Positions 13,201 through 19,782 of a stretch of DNA of 45,776 nt are shown here, piece by piece. A program made the translations under genes and the position numbers. Below the pieces are notes generated by a model, which saw nothing but the letters and a program-made list of their open reading frames with translations, searched no databases and was not told the origin of the DNA. Numbering within the stretch: the stretch's first letter is position 1; each line of letters opens with the position of its first letter. Origin of the DNA: Pseudomonas nitroreducens (GTDB lineage Bacteria; Pseudomonadota; Gammaproteobacteria; Pseudomonadales; Pseudomonadaceae); assembly GCF_014204515.1 (NCBI RefSeq), contig NZ_JACHLI010000046.1, positions 1 to 45,776 of the forward strand. Direction: 5' to 3'.

Positions 13201-13346
13201 CGCTGCTGCTGGACGCCTTCTTCCAGAGCATGTCGGTGGTGATCATGTTCGGTCTGGGCTTCGCCACGCTGCTGACGCTGATCGTGCTGCCGGTGCTGTA
13301 TGCCAGCGCCTACCGACTCGGCGGCCTGAAGGTGGTTGCCAGCTGA
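10293..13346 (+). CDS. RND efflux permease (HAE1-like, TriC-related style)
   Basis: A 1017-residue, proton-driven inner-membrane exporter with the two-fold repeat of RND pumps. There is a single N-terminal helix, a large periplasmic loop (~35-330), five or six helices, a second helix, a second loop and a closing helix bundle. In transmembrane helix 4 the motif is LCMLVDNAIVVVEG, with D402 followed by N403, whereas AcrB and MexB have two adjacent aspartates. One protonatable Asp therefore remains, as in some TriC-like branches. The start at 10293 (GGGGGC upstream) replaces a longer frame beginning 24 bases earlier inside the adaptor gene. It forms an operon with the adaptor. Multidrug or biocide export is the family role; the true substrate is unknown. 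Confidence 0.92.
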   Translation: MDFTGYFLNNKVGSWIVILLLALGGLYAILEIGRLEDPAFTVKTAVVATRYAGASPQQVEEEVTYPLENAIQQLAYVDKLTSISSAGLSQITVNIKPQYRAGELPQIWDELRRKVNDLAPHLPPGVSPPQVNDDFGDVYGILLSLSGQGYSYQELRDYADFLRRELVLVPGVSKVVVSGLQAEQVQVDVSREKMAAMGVPLARLVDLLNRQNVVSDAGSLRVGSESIRLHPTGEFADVGELERLLVSAPGSAQLIRLGDIATVKRGFTDTPSHLWRADGHAALALGIAFAPQVNVVKVGDAVHLRLDQLESERPAGMQLTPFYDQAVEVHGAVNGFLLSFVLALAIVVGTLLIFMGLRSGVVIAGVLAINVLGSLLLMYLLGIELQRISLGALIISLCMLVDNAIVVVEGVLVGRLRGQGIDAAIRHIVRLTALPLLGATVIAVLAFAPIGLSSDSTGEYCRSLFDVLLVSLLLSWITAMTLAPLFARWAFANMLVKADSAEPHQGWLYRAYRGLLEACLRQRALTLIVLAAALAASLLGFSQVRQNFFPPANTPMFFVDLWLPQGTAIEHTRDLAAEIDQHISALPGVQRTVTSIGQGAPRFILTYGAERQHANYAQVLVRTENRAQIPGLIADLQQYLDNHYPQVQTGLKRLMFGPSSGSAIEVRLTGPDPQELRRLGAQVGDILAADPVATGVGHDWQARALLVRPQFNEARARELGIDKRDLDGLLRMSFSGLTVGIYRDGTQQLPIVVRESELHAGQINDLMLWSPVSQRYLPIEQVVGGFDSVWEDPLILRQDRKRTLTVMADVAPQSGETSSQLLGRVRPQIEALKLPPGYELAWGGDVESSGDARNGVLGSLPMAFLAMFIITVLMFSSPRKALLIWLTVPLAMIGVTVGFLLTGIPFGFMALLGLLSLSGMLVRNGIVLLEEVDNLVAGGEAPREALVNAACARLRPICLTALTTILGLAPLLLDAFFQSMSVVIMFGLGFATLLTLIVLPVLYASAYRLGGLKVVAS

Positions 13347-13430
13347 TTTGGCAAGATATGTGGGATGACTGACGTTGCCGCCAGCGGCGCTCACCGCCAC
13401 ACTCGTGGCATCCAATGAACGAGCCCTGCC

Positions 13431-14432
13431 ATGGAATCGCGCCGCATCGCCTGCCTGCTCTACCCCGAGGTCATGAGCCTGGACATCACCGGGCCGCTGC
13501 AGGTGTTCGCCTCGGCCAACGTCGAACGTCAGCGCCAGGGCCTGGCGCCGATCTACGAGTTGCTGGTGCTGGGCGAACGCGCCGAACCGGTGGCGACCTC
13601 GGCCGGGCTGCGCATCTGCGCCGACCAGGCCTGGCGGAAAATCGACCCCTCCACCCTGGATACGCTGCTGGTCCCTGGCGGCCTGGGCGTGCCGACACAA
13701 TGCGAGAACACCGACCTGCTGCACTGGCTGGCTGCTGCCGAACCCCAGGTGCGCCGGCTCGGTTCGGTGTGCTCCGGCGCGCTGATCCTGGCCGCCGCCG
13801 GCGTGCTCAACGGCCGCCCGGCCACCACTCACTGGGCGGATGTCGACGACCTGTGCGCCGGCTACCCCGAAGTGCTGGTCCAGGGCGACCGCCTGCACAC
13901 CTATGATCCGCAGCGCCGCGACGGCGACGACCACGTGTTCACCTCGGCCGGCGTCACCGCCGGCATCGACCTGGCCCTGGCGCTGGTGGAAGCCGACCTC
14001 GGTCGCGCGCTGGCCCTGGCTGTCGCTCGACGGCTGGTGATGTTCCTCAAGCGCCCCGGCGGCCAGGCGCAGTTCAGCCACTGGCTGACCCCGGAACCCA
14101 GCCGTACGCCGCGCCTGGCGGCGCTGCTGGAGTGGATTCCGGCCCACCTGGGCAGCGACCTGTCACTGGAAGCCCTCGCCGGGCAGGCGTGCATGAGCCC
14201 ACGCACCCTGTCGCGGGTATTCATCAGCGAACTGGGCATCGGGCCGGGGCGCTACGTCGAGAAGGTCCGCCTGGAGGCCGCCCGCGCGTTGCTGCAGGAC
14301 GCCCAGGCGTCGATCAGCACGGTGTCGCGGCTGTGCGGCTTCGGCCACCCGGAAAACCTGCGCCGCACCTTCCACAAGCACCTGGCGATCAGCCCGCAGG
14401 AATACGCCGAGCGCTTCGGCCAGCTGCACTGA
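13431..14432 (+). CDS. GlxA-family transcriptional regulator (DJ-1/PfpI + AraC HTH)
   Basis: A 333-residue cytoplasmic regulator. Residues ~1-190 form a class I glutamine-amidotransferase-like (DJ-1/PfpI) domain with nucleophile-elbow cysteine C114 in GSVCSGALILAAAG. Residues ~225-330 carry the AraC-type double helix-turn-helix, seen as LSLEALAGQACMSPRTLSRVF and the second recognition region RLCGFGHPENLRRTFHKHLAISPQEY. GlxA-type regulators commonly activate adjacent catabolic or transport genes. The DUF1272 and MFS genes immediately downstream on the same strand are the likely local targets or operon partners. The RND operon ends 84 bases upstream, so control of that pump is also possible. 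Confidence 0.92.
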   Translation: MESRRIACLLYPEVMSLDITGPLQVFASANVERQRQGLAPIYELLVLGERAEPVATSAGLRICADQAWRKIDPSTLDTLLVPGGLGVPTQCENTDLLHWLAAAEPQVRRLGSVCSGALILAAAGVLNGRPATTHWADVDDLCAGYPEVLVQGDRLHTYDPQRRDGDDHVFTSAGVTAGIDLALALVEADLGRALALAVARRLVMFLKRPGGQAQFSHWLTPEPSRTPRLAALLEWIPAHLGSDLSLEALAGQACMSPRTLSRVFISELGIGPGRYVEKVRLEAARALLQDAQASISTVSRLCGFGHPENLRRTFHKHLAISPQEYAERFGQLH

Positions 14433-14459
14433 CAACGACCACCACCCAAGGACCTTGCC

Positions 14460-14702
14460 ATGCTCGAACTCCGCCCCGGCTGCGAATGCTGCGACCGCGA
14501 CCTGCCCGGCGACAGCGCCGACGCCCTGATCTGCAGCTTCGAATGCACCTTCTGCCGCGACTGCGCAGAGCAGGTACTGCACGGCAAGTGCCCGAACTGC
14601 GGCGGTGAACTGGTGCCGCGCCCGCGTCGGCCGCTGGAGAAACTGGCGAGCAGTCCGGCCTCGACCCAGCGGGTGCTCAAGCCCGCCGGCTGCCAGGACT
14701 GA
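14460..14702 (+). CDS. DUF1272 small zinc-ribbon-like protein
   Basis: An 80-residue protein of the DUF1272 family. The cysteine spacing (CECCDRDLP, CSFECTFCRDCAE, GKCPNCGGEL) gives several CxxC pairs that look able to bind one or two zinc ions. The C-terminal tail of Arg/Pro-rich sequence looks unstructured. Function is unknown. It lies 27 bases after the GlxA-type regulator and 9 bases before the MFS gene, consistent with one transcript. Confidence 0.88.
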   Translation: MLELRPGCECCDRDLPGDSADALICSFECTFCRDCAEQVLHGKCPNCGGELVPRPRRPLEKLASSPASTQRVLKPAGCQD

Positions 14703-14711
14703 GGGCGGAGC

Positions 14712-15878
14712 ATGCTGCTGCGCACTCCGGCGATCCGCCTGCTGTTCACTGGCCAGGCGCTGTACTGGTCCTGCTCGCTGATCGGCATCACCCTCACCTC
14801 GCTGGTGGGCGCCCAGCTCACGCCGCTCAACAGCCTGGCGACTCTGCCGCTGGCGATCCTGGTGCTGGGCAACCTGCTGGCGGTGCAGCCGCTGTCACTG
14901 TTCATGCAGCGCCACGGACGACGCCGTGGCCTGCTGCTGGGCGCCGCGTGTGGCGTGGCCGGTGGGTTGCTCTGCGCGCTGGGCGTGTGGCTGGCGGACT
15001 TCCTGATGTTCTGCCTGGGCGCGCTGCCCATCGGTGCCTACCAGGCTTCGGCGATGTATTACCGCTTCGCCGCGCTGGAGGCCGTGGATGAAACCCACAA
15101 GGGTCGCGCCACGGCCTACGTGATCGGCGGCGGCGTACTCGCGGCCCTGCTCGCGCCGAGCCTGGCGCTGTGGTCGCGTAACGCCCTGCCCACGCCGTTC
15201 GTGGGTTCCTACCTGGCGATTGCCGCGCTGGCGCTGGTCGCCATCGCGGTGCTCAGCCGGCTTCCGGAAGGTGCTGCACCCGCACCGTCCACTGGCGGCT
15301 GGAAGGTGATGCGCGAGCTGCTGGCGCGCCCGGCGATCCGTGCCGCCATGGCCTGCACCGCCGCCGGCCACGGGCTGATGATCCTGATCATGAACGCCAC
15401 GCCCCTGGCCATGAGCTTCTGCGGGCTGCCGCTGGAGCGCTCGGTGAGCGTGATCCAGTGGCACGTGCTGGGTATGTTCCTGCCCGCTTTCGTCGCCGGC
15501 CCGCTGGTGGATCGCCTGGGCGCGCTTCGCGTGGCCTGGGTCGGCATGGCACTGCTGGCGGTGAGCGCGGCGGTGGCCCTGAGCGGGCAGTCGGTGGCGC
15601 AGTTCCTGGTCAGCTCGCTGCTGCTGGGCATGGGCTGGAACCTGATGCTGGTGGCGGGCACCACGCTGCTCGCCTGCGGCCACACGGCACAGGAACGCGG
15701 CCATGCCCAGGGGCTGATGGAGCTGGGCAACGGCAGCCTGGCGGCCCTGATGTCATTCAGCTCCGGCGCGCTGATCACCAGCGTCGGCTGGAGCGCGGTG
15801 AACCTGCTGGTGTGGCCGGTGCTGCTGGTGGCGCTGGTGATGCTCTGGTCAGGGCGGCGGGAGCTGGTGCAGGCCTGA
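14712..15878 (+). CDS. Major facilitator superfamily transporter
   Basis: A 388-residue, 12-helix inner-membrane transporter. The loop between helices 2 and 3 carries the MFS-like basic patch QRHGRRRG, and long hydrophobic segments alternate with short loops through to the C terminus (SVGWSAVNLLVWPVLLVALVMLW). GGCGGAG precedes the start closely. Substrate is unknown; the linked GlxA-type regulator suggests inducible transport. The gene is followed directly by a repeat-rich intergenic region without a simple terminator. Confidence 0.88.
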   Translation: MLLRTPAIRLLFTGQALYWSCSLIGITLTSLVGAQLTPLNSLATLPLAILVLGNLLAVQPLSLFMQRHGRRRGLLLGAACGVAGGLLCALGVWLADFLMFCLGALPIGAYQASAMYYRFAALEAVDETHKGRATAYVIGGGVLAALLAPSLALWSRNALPTPFVGSYLAIAALALVAIAVLSRLPEGAAPAPSTGGWKVMRELLARPAIRAAMACTAAGHGLMILIMNATPLAMSFCGLPLERSVSVIQWHVLGMFLPAFVAGPLVDRLGALRVAWVGMALLAVSAAVALSGQSVAQFLVSSLLLGMGWNLMLVAGTTLLACGHTAQERGHAQGLMELGNGSLAALMSFSSGALITSVGWSAVNLLVWPVLLVALVMLWSGRRELVQA

Positions 15879-15898
15879 CCGTTCCGCACCTGGGCGGT

Positions 15899-16206
15899 TC
15901 GCGAGCAAGCTCGCTCCTACAGGTTGCCGGTTCGTAGGGCGCTTGAGCCGGAACGGGTTATCCGCCGCAATGGCGGATAACGCTTGAGGCGTTATGCGCC
16001 CTACGTTTCCGGGCGGTGCGGGGGCTGGCGCAAGAGCGGACCTTGTCCGCGAAATCCAGCGCGGCGGGGTTCTCTCCAGCAGGAAAGCACAGCAGTTCGT
16101 CGCTTGATTGTAGGAGCGAGCTTGCTCGCGAACCCACCCGGAATCGGCCCCCCCGATGGTCAGCGTCGGGGGCAGGCCGATCGCGGACGGAGTCCGCTCC
16201 TACGCC
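15899..16206. repeat. Cluster of REP-like palindromes
   Basis: Four REP-like units are interspersed between the MFS gene and nfuA. They are TTCGCGAGCAAGCTCGCTCC at 15899-15920, GAGCGGACCTTGTCCGCGAA at about 16033-16052, TGTAGGAGCGAGCTTGCTCG at about 16110-16130, and ATCGCGGACGGAGTCCGCTC at about 16180-16205. They represent two core types (GCGGAC-GTCCGC and GCGAGC-GCTCGC) and alternate in orientation. They overlap the interval bounded by two copies of a longer 76-base element. Confidence 0.7.
15931..16006. repeat. 76-bp palindromic intergenic element, copy A
   Basis: Begins TTCGTAGGGCGC and ends GCGCCCTACG, so its ends are inverted repeats. The middle has a second dyad, GTTATCCGCC-GCAAT-GGCGGATAAC. 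It is nearly identical to 16241-16316. Both ends and core are self-complementary, so the transcript would fold into a long cruciform-like hairpin. No coding capacity. Confidence 0.8.
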
Positions 16207-16240
16207 GCCGGCAACATCGATGTCGACGCACGAAGGCCAG

Positions 16241-16316
16241 TTCGTAGGGCGCATAACCCGGAACGGGTTATCCGCCGCAATGGCGGATAACTCTTGAGGC
16301 GTTATTCGCCCTGCGA
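16241..16316. repeat. 76-bp palindromic intergenic element, copy B
   Basis: Direct repeat of 15931-16006 with a handful of differences, for example GCATAACCCGG where copy A has GCTTGAGCCGG. Copy B shows better pairing of GGGCGCATAAC with the 3' arm GTTATTCGCCC. The conserved core GTTATCCGCCGCAATGGCGG is identical in both. The second copy ends 20 bases before the nfuA terminator. Confidence 0.8.
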
Positions 16317-16336
16317 GTCGTGGAAATCCAGGCATG

Positions 16337-16363
16337 AAAAAGGCGACCCGAAGGTCGCCTTTT
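16337..16363 (-). terminator. Rho-independent terminator of nfuA
   Basis: AAAAAGGCGACC, CGAA loop, GGTCGCCTTTT. Read on the minus strand it is a GC stem followed by a U-tract, 19 bases past the nfuA stop. The A-tract makes it potentially bidirectional. Confidence 0.9.
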
Positions 16364-16381
16364 CGCTGCTCGTACGCCGAC

Positions 16382-16966
16382 TCAGTAGTAGGCGTTCTCG
16401 CGGTTGCTGTGGTCGGTGACGTCGCGCACGCCCTTCAGCTCCGGGATGCGCTCGATCAGGGTCTTCTCGACGCCGTCCTTCAGGGTCATCTCGACCGCAC
16501 CGCAGCCCTGGCAGCCACCGCCGAAACGCAGCACGGCGATGTTGTCCTCGACCACGTCCACCAGGCTGACCTGGCCGCCGTGGCTGGCCAGACCCGGGTT
16601 GATCTCGGTCTGCAGGTAGTAGTTGATGCGCTCGGTCAGCGGGCTGTCTTCGTTGACCATCGGCACCTTGGCGTTGGGCGCCTTGATGGTCAGCTGGCCG
16701 CCCATGCGGTCGGTGGCGTAATCGACCACGGCGTCGTCCAGGAACGGTTCGCTGATGGCGTCGATGTAGGCGGTGAAGGCCTTCAGGCCGACCGGGGTGT
16801 CTTCCGGCTTCTGCTCGCCCGGCTTGCAGTAGGCGATGCAGGTTTCGGCGTACTGGGTGCCCGGCTGGGTGATGAAAATGCGAATGCCGATGCCGGGGGT
16901 GTCCTGCTTGGACAGCAGCTCGGCCAGGTAATCCTGTGCGGCTTCGGTGATGGTGATAGCGCTCAT
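16382..16966 (-). CDS. nfuA: Fe-S biogenesis protein NfuA
   Basis: A 194-residue Fe-S carrier. The N-terminal ~95 residues are a degenerate A-type scaffold domain (MSAITITEAAQDYLAELL). The C-terminal Nfu domain holds the cluster-binding C152-x2-C155 (GGGCQGCGAVEM), preceded by NPGLASHGG. NfuA accepts 4Fe-4S clusters and delivers them to client enzymes, especially under oxidative stress or iron limitation. The start at 16966 is preferred to the ATG 15 bases upstream because GAGGAG stands 8 bases before it. It is an isolated minus-strand gene with its own terminator. Confidence 0.97.
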   Translation of the reverse strand: MSAITITEAAQDYLAELLSKQDTPGIGIRIFITQPGTQYAETCIAYCKPGEQKPEDTPVGLKAFTAYIDAISEPFLDDAVVDYATDRMGGQLTIKAPNAKVPMVNEDSPLTERINYYLQTEINPGLASHGGQVSLVDVVEDNIAVLRFGGGCQGCGAVEMTLKDGVEKTLIERIPELKGVRDVTDHSNRENAYY

Positions 16967-17066
16967 GGCAACTCCTCGCAAACGTGGCGCCAGTTTACGC
17001 CATTCGGGGGTCAGGGATAAAGCCCTACCAATTTAGTAGGAATAATTCGCAGCTGGGGGAAACCTG

Positions 17067-17193
17067 CAGGAGCGGGCCATGCCCGCGAACCGCCGGCACA
17101 GCCGGCGCCTTCGAACATGCGCAGTGCATGGGCGTGCGCAGGCCGCTCGGAACTCCTGCGCGAAATATTTCGCGGACAAGGTCCGCTCCTACC
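17067..17193. repeat. REP-like palindromes upstream of nfuA
   Basis: Two units: GCAGGAGCGGGCCATGCCCG at 17067-17086, and a longer one at 17159-17193 with core TTTCGCGGACAAGGTCCGCT ending in CTCCTAC. Between them is non-coding sequence. They lie between the divergent 5' end of nfuA and the 3' end of cti, so they are not promoters of either gene. Confidence 0.65.
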
Positions 17194-17212
17194 TGAATAT
17201 CGTTCCACGGAG

Positions 17213-17345
17213 ATCCCTCTCCCCCGCCCTGGCTGCGCGCCCCGCTCCGAAGGGAGAGGGAGCAGCCTGTGCCGGCTGACGCCATCGTTTCAATCTGCAC
17301 CGAACGGTCCCCTCTCCCTTCAGGGAGAGGGTTAGGGAGAGGGAA
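17213..17345. repeat. CCCTCTCCC / GGGAGAGGG interspersed repeats
   Basis: Copies of CCCTCTCCC and GGGAGAGGG arms pair across the segment (17215-17224 with 17251-17260, and 17310-17319 with 17321-17330, followed by a further GGGAGAGGG). This is a widespread style of intergenic repeat in gamma-proteobacteria. No coding potential is seen in 17000-17429. Confidence 0.6.
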
Positions 17346-17429
17346 GCCCAGGTGCAGACTTTCGAAACAAAGACAGTTGCTCCTACGTCAGCGAATACCG
17401 CGCGCTGAATCGCAGGAGCGGGCGCCCGG

Positions 17430-19712
17430 TCAGAGGTTCTCGTAGCGGTTCATGTCCAGCACGCCCGCCTCCACCGGCTCGGTCTCGCGCAGGTAGGCGT
17501 CCAGGTCGTGGAAGTAGAACCAGAACTGCGGGTGACTGCGGCGGATGCCCCAGCGGTCGGCGACCTTCTCGAAGTCCGCGGCGCTCTTCACCTGCTCCAG
17601 CGCGGCGACGAAATCGCCGACCTCGGCGGCCTTCAGGTTGAACATGAAGTTCGGGTAGCTGGAGAGCACGCCGGGGTAGATGGTCAGGGTGTCCAGCCCC
17701 GGCTGGTAGCGCAGCGATTCGCCGGTCAGGAAGGCCACGTTGCTGTGGGCACGGTTGCGCAGCACGGTGTAGATCTCGCGCTGGCCGTCGGGCAGTTCCA
17801 CCCGCAGCATGGTCGCCTCGGGGAACTGGTCGATCACCGGCAGGCCGGCAGCCGGGCGGCTGACCAGGCGGCTGAAGGCCTGCTCGGCATCCTGCAGCGG
17901 CGCGGCGACGGTGTTGCGGTAGCAGGCGCCGTTCTCGCACAGGTTGATCGGGTCGGGCCGCGCATTGAGCGCCACGTAGTGCTTGAGCAGTTGCTGGGCG
18001 AAGGCGTTCTTGGCGCCCTTCTCCGGCAGGAACAGGCCGGTCGGCGCATCGCTGTCGCCGGTGTAGTAGTCGACCCAGGCCTTGAGCTTGCCGCTGTCCT
18101 GGTACCAGTCATCGAGCAGCGGCCTGCGCGCGGCCACCGGCATCAGGCGCAGGAAGTTGCGCTCGGCGCCATTGCGGATAAGGTCGAAGTACAGGCGTGT
18201 CTGCGCCTGGTGAGCGACGTTGCCAAAGACGTCGAAGTTCACCACCAGCCCGTAGTAGGTGCGCTCCAGCAGCGGATAGTCCATCCACCAGAGGGTCTGC
18301 GGCACGCCACCGATCAGGCCCTTGCGCACCGAGGCGCTGTCGAACTGGCGGAAGATGCTCAGCACGGCGTTGTCGTTGCCGGCCCAGATGTCGGCCCAGG
18401 TCGGCGCCGGGGCGTCGTCGTAGACGTCCTGGCGCAGTTCTTCGTACTGGTTGCGCTTGTCACGGTAGGAACGCCATTGCGAGAGCATGGCGCCCAGGTC
18501 GTCGATCTGCCCCGGCAGCGCCAGCAGCGGCGAGGCCTGGTGCTGGAATTTCGGATCGGTGACGTAGAGGTCGTGGTCCGGGTCCTGGAACACCGCCCAG
18601 AAGTTGTCGCGGATCACGTCGGTGGCGATCTGCCCGCGGCACACCGGGCCGCGGATGAAGGTGCGGACGAAGTACTCGGCGTTGTCCAGCATGAACTGGT
18701 AGCGCGCCCGCGCCGGGATCGCTTCGAACGTCAGGAAGGGGTTGGCGCGGTGCTTCAGGCCGTAACCGGGCACCTTGTCGGTATCCCAGGCGGTGCCGTA
18801 GAACAGCTCCTGGTTGCGCTTCAGACGCGCCTCATTGAGCGGATAGGTGATGTGCGTCTTGTGCACGATCACACCCTGGATCGGCCACAGGCGGTAATAG
18901 AAGGTATTGCCCGGATCGTCGTTGGGCCGCCGCGTGGCGATGGGGTCGATGGGCTGGCCGCTGGGCGTGCGCGAGCGCACCAGCTGGAAGAAATGCCCCG
19001 GCTCGCCACGCTCGGTGAAGTACAGGTGGGCGAGGAACAGGTGCTCGTAGATCCAGCGCGACACCAGGCTCTGGCGTGCGCCGGGCTGGTTGAGGAAGCT
19101 CTCCCAGTCGGCGATCTGCGCCGCCTCGCCGCTGCCCGGCTGCCAGGCCTGCTCGTCCACCGGCGCGCCCTGGGCCAGCCAGGTCTTGATCGTGGCGAGC
19201 TGCTGGTCAGTCAGGCCGGTGACGGCGAAAGGCATGCCGCTGCGCGGGTTCTTCGCGACGAAGTCGTCGATGGTCTGCGGCGTCGGGCACTGGTTGCTGC
19301 GGTTGATGGAGATATCCAGGCCGTCGGGAATCTTCGCGTTGGGCACCAGCGGGTGCTCATGGCCCAGGTCGATCATCCGCGCCATCAGCGCGGCCTGGCT
19401 GCCGCGGCCGTCGAGCACCGACCAGAAGTCCTTGCGTCGCCAGGCATCCGCGCCATGGGCATCGAGGAACAGCCGGGTGGTGTCCTGCGCCTTGGTCCGC
19501 GCACCGTCGTACACCGGCAGCTTGTTCGCCCCACGCTGCGCGCCTTCGGCGGCCGTCAGATTGAGCTGGCACGGCGAGTCGTAGCAGGCGTGGCAGGCCA
19601 CGCACTTCTCGGTGAAGATCGGCTGGATATCGCGGGTGTAGGACATCGATTCGGCACGCAGGCCCACACTGGCCATGAGCAGGGCCAGCAGCACGAGAAT
19701 CCGGGGAAGCAT
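17430..19712 (-). CDS. cti: Fatty acid cis/trans isomerase (periplasmic c-type cytochrome-like)
   Basis: A 760-residue Cti. It converts cis-unsaturated acyl chains of membrane phospholipids to the trans form, stiffening the membrane quickly under solvent or heat stress. A signal peptide (MLPRILVLLALLMASVGLRA) directs it to the periplasm. A single c-type heme site follows at C37-x2-C40-H41 (CVACH), with a further Cys pair near 43-48. The length matches Pseudomonas Cti. The start at 19712 is chosen because the signal peptide begins there; the open frame extends upstream without protein-like sequence. The AAA ATPase gene ends 70 bases upstream on the same strand, so read-through from that operon is possible. 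Confidence 0.95.
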   Translation of the reverse strand: MLPRILVLLALLMASVGLRAESMSYTRDIQPIFTEKCVACHACYDSPCQLNLTAAEGAQRGANKLPVYDGARTKAQDTTRLFLDAHGADAWRRKDFWSVLDGRGSQAALMARMIDLGHEHPLVPNAKIPDGLDISINRSNQCPTPQTIDDFVAKNPRSGMPFAVTGLTDQQLATIKTWLAQGAPVDEQAWQPGSGEAAQIADWESFLNQPGARQSLVSRWIYEHLFLAHLYFTERGEPGHFFQLVRSRTPSGQPIDPIATRRPNDDPGNTFYYRLWPIQGVIVHKTHITYPLNEARLKRNQELFYGTAWDTDKVPGYGLKHRANPFLTFEAIPARARYQFMLDNAEYFVRTFIRGPVCRGQIATDVIRDNFWAVFQDPDHDLYVTDPKFQHQASPLLALPGQIDDLGAMLSQWRSYRDKRNQYEELRQDVYDDAPAPTWADIWAGNDNAVLSIFRQFDSASVRKGLIGGVPQTLWWMDYPLLERTYYGLVVNFDVFGNVAHQAQTRLYFDLIRNGAERNFLRLMPVAARRPLLDDWYQDSGKLKAWVDYYTGDSDAPTGLFLPEKGAKNAFAQQLLKHYVALNARPDPINLCENGACYRNTVAAPLQDAEQAFSRLVSRPAAGLPVIDQFPEATMLRVELPDGQREIYTVLRNRAHSNVAFLTGESLRYQPGLDTLTIYPGVLSSYPNFMFNLKAAEVGDFVAALEQVKSAADFEKVADRWGIRRSHPQFWFYFHDLDAYLRETEPVEAGVLDMNRYENL

Positions 19713-19782
19713 GGGGGCGTTCCTTGACCAGTAACGGCGGAAGTCTACCAATTCGCGGGCGCGGCGGCTGCGCGCCTTTTGG

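Noticed and set aside
9930..14147. 1405-codon minus-strand frame across the RND and GlxA-type genes
   Set aside because: Antisense shadow of three well-supported genes; repetitive composition (Gln, His, Gly, Ala).
17000..17429. CRISPR-like array in the repeat-rich gap between nfuA and cti
   Set aside because: The repeats are inverted and of several types (REP, CCCTCTCCC), not evenly spaced direct repeats with unique spacers.
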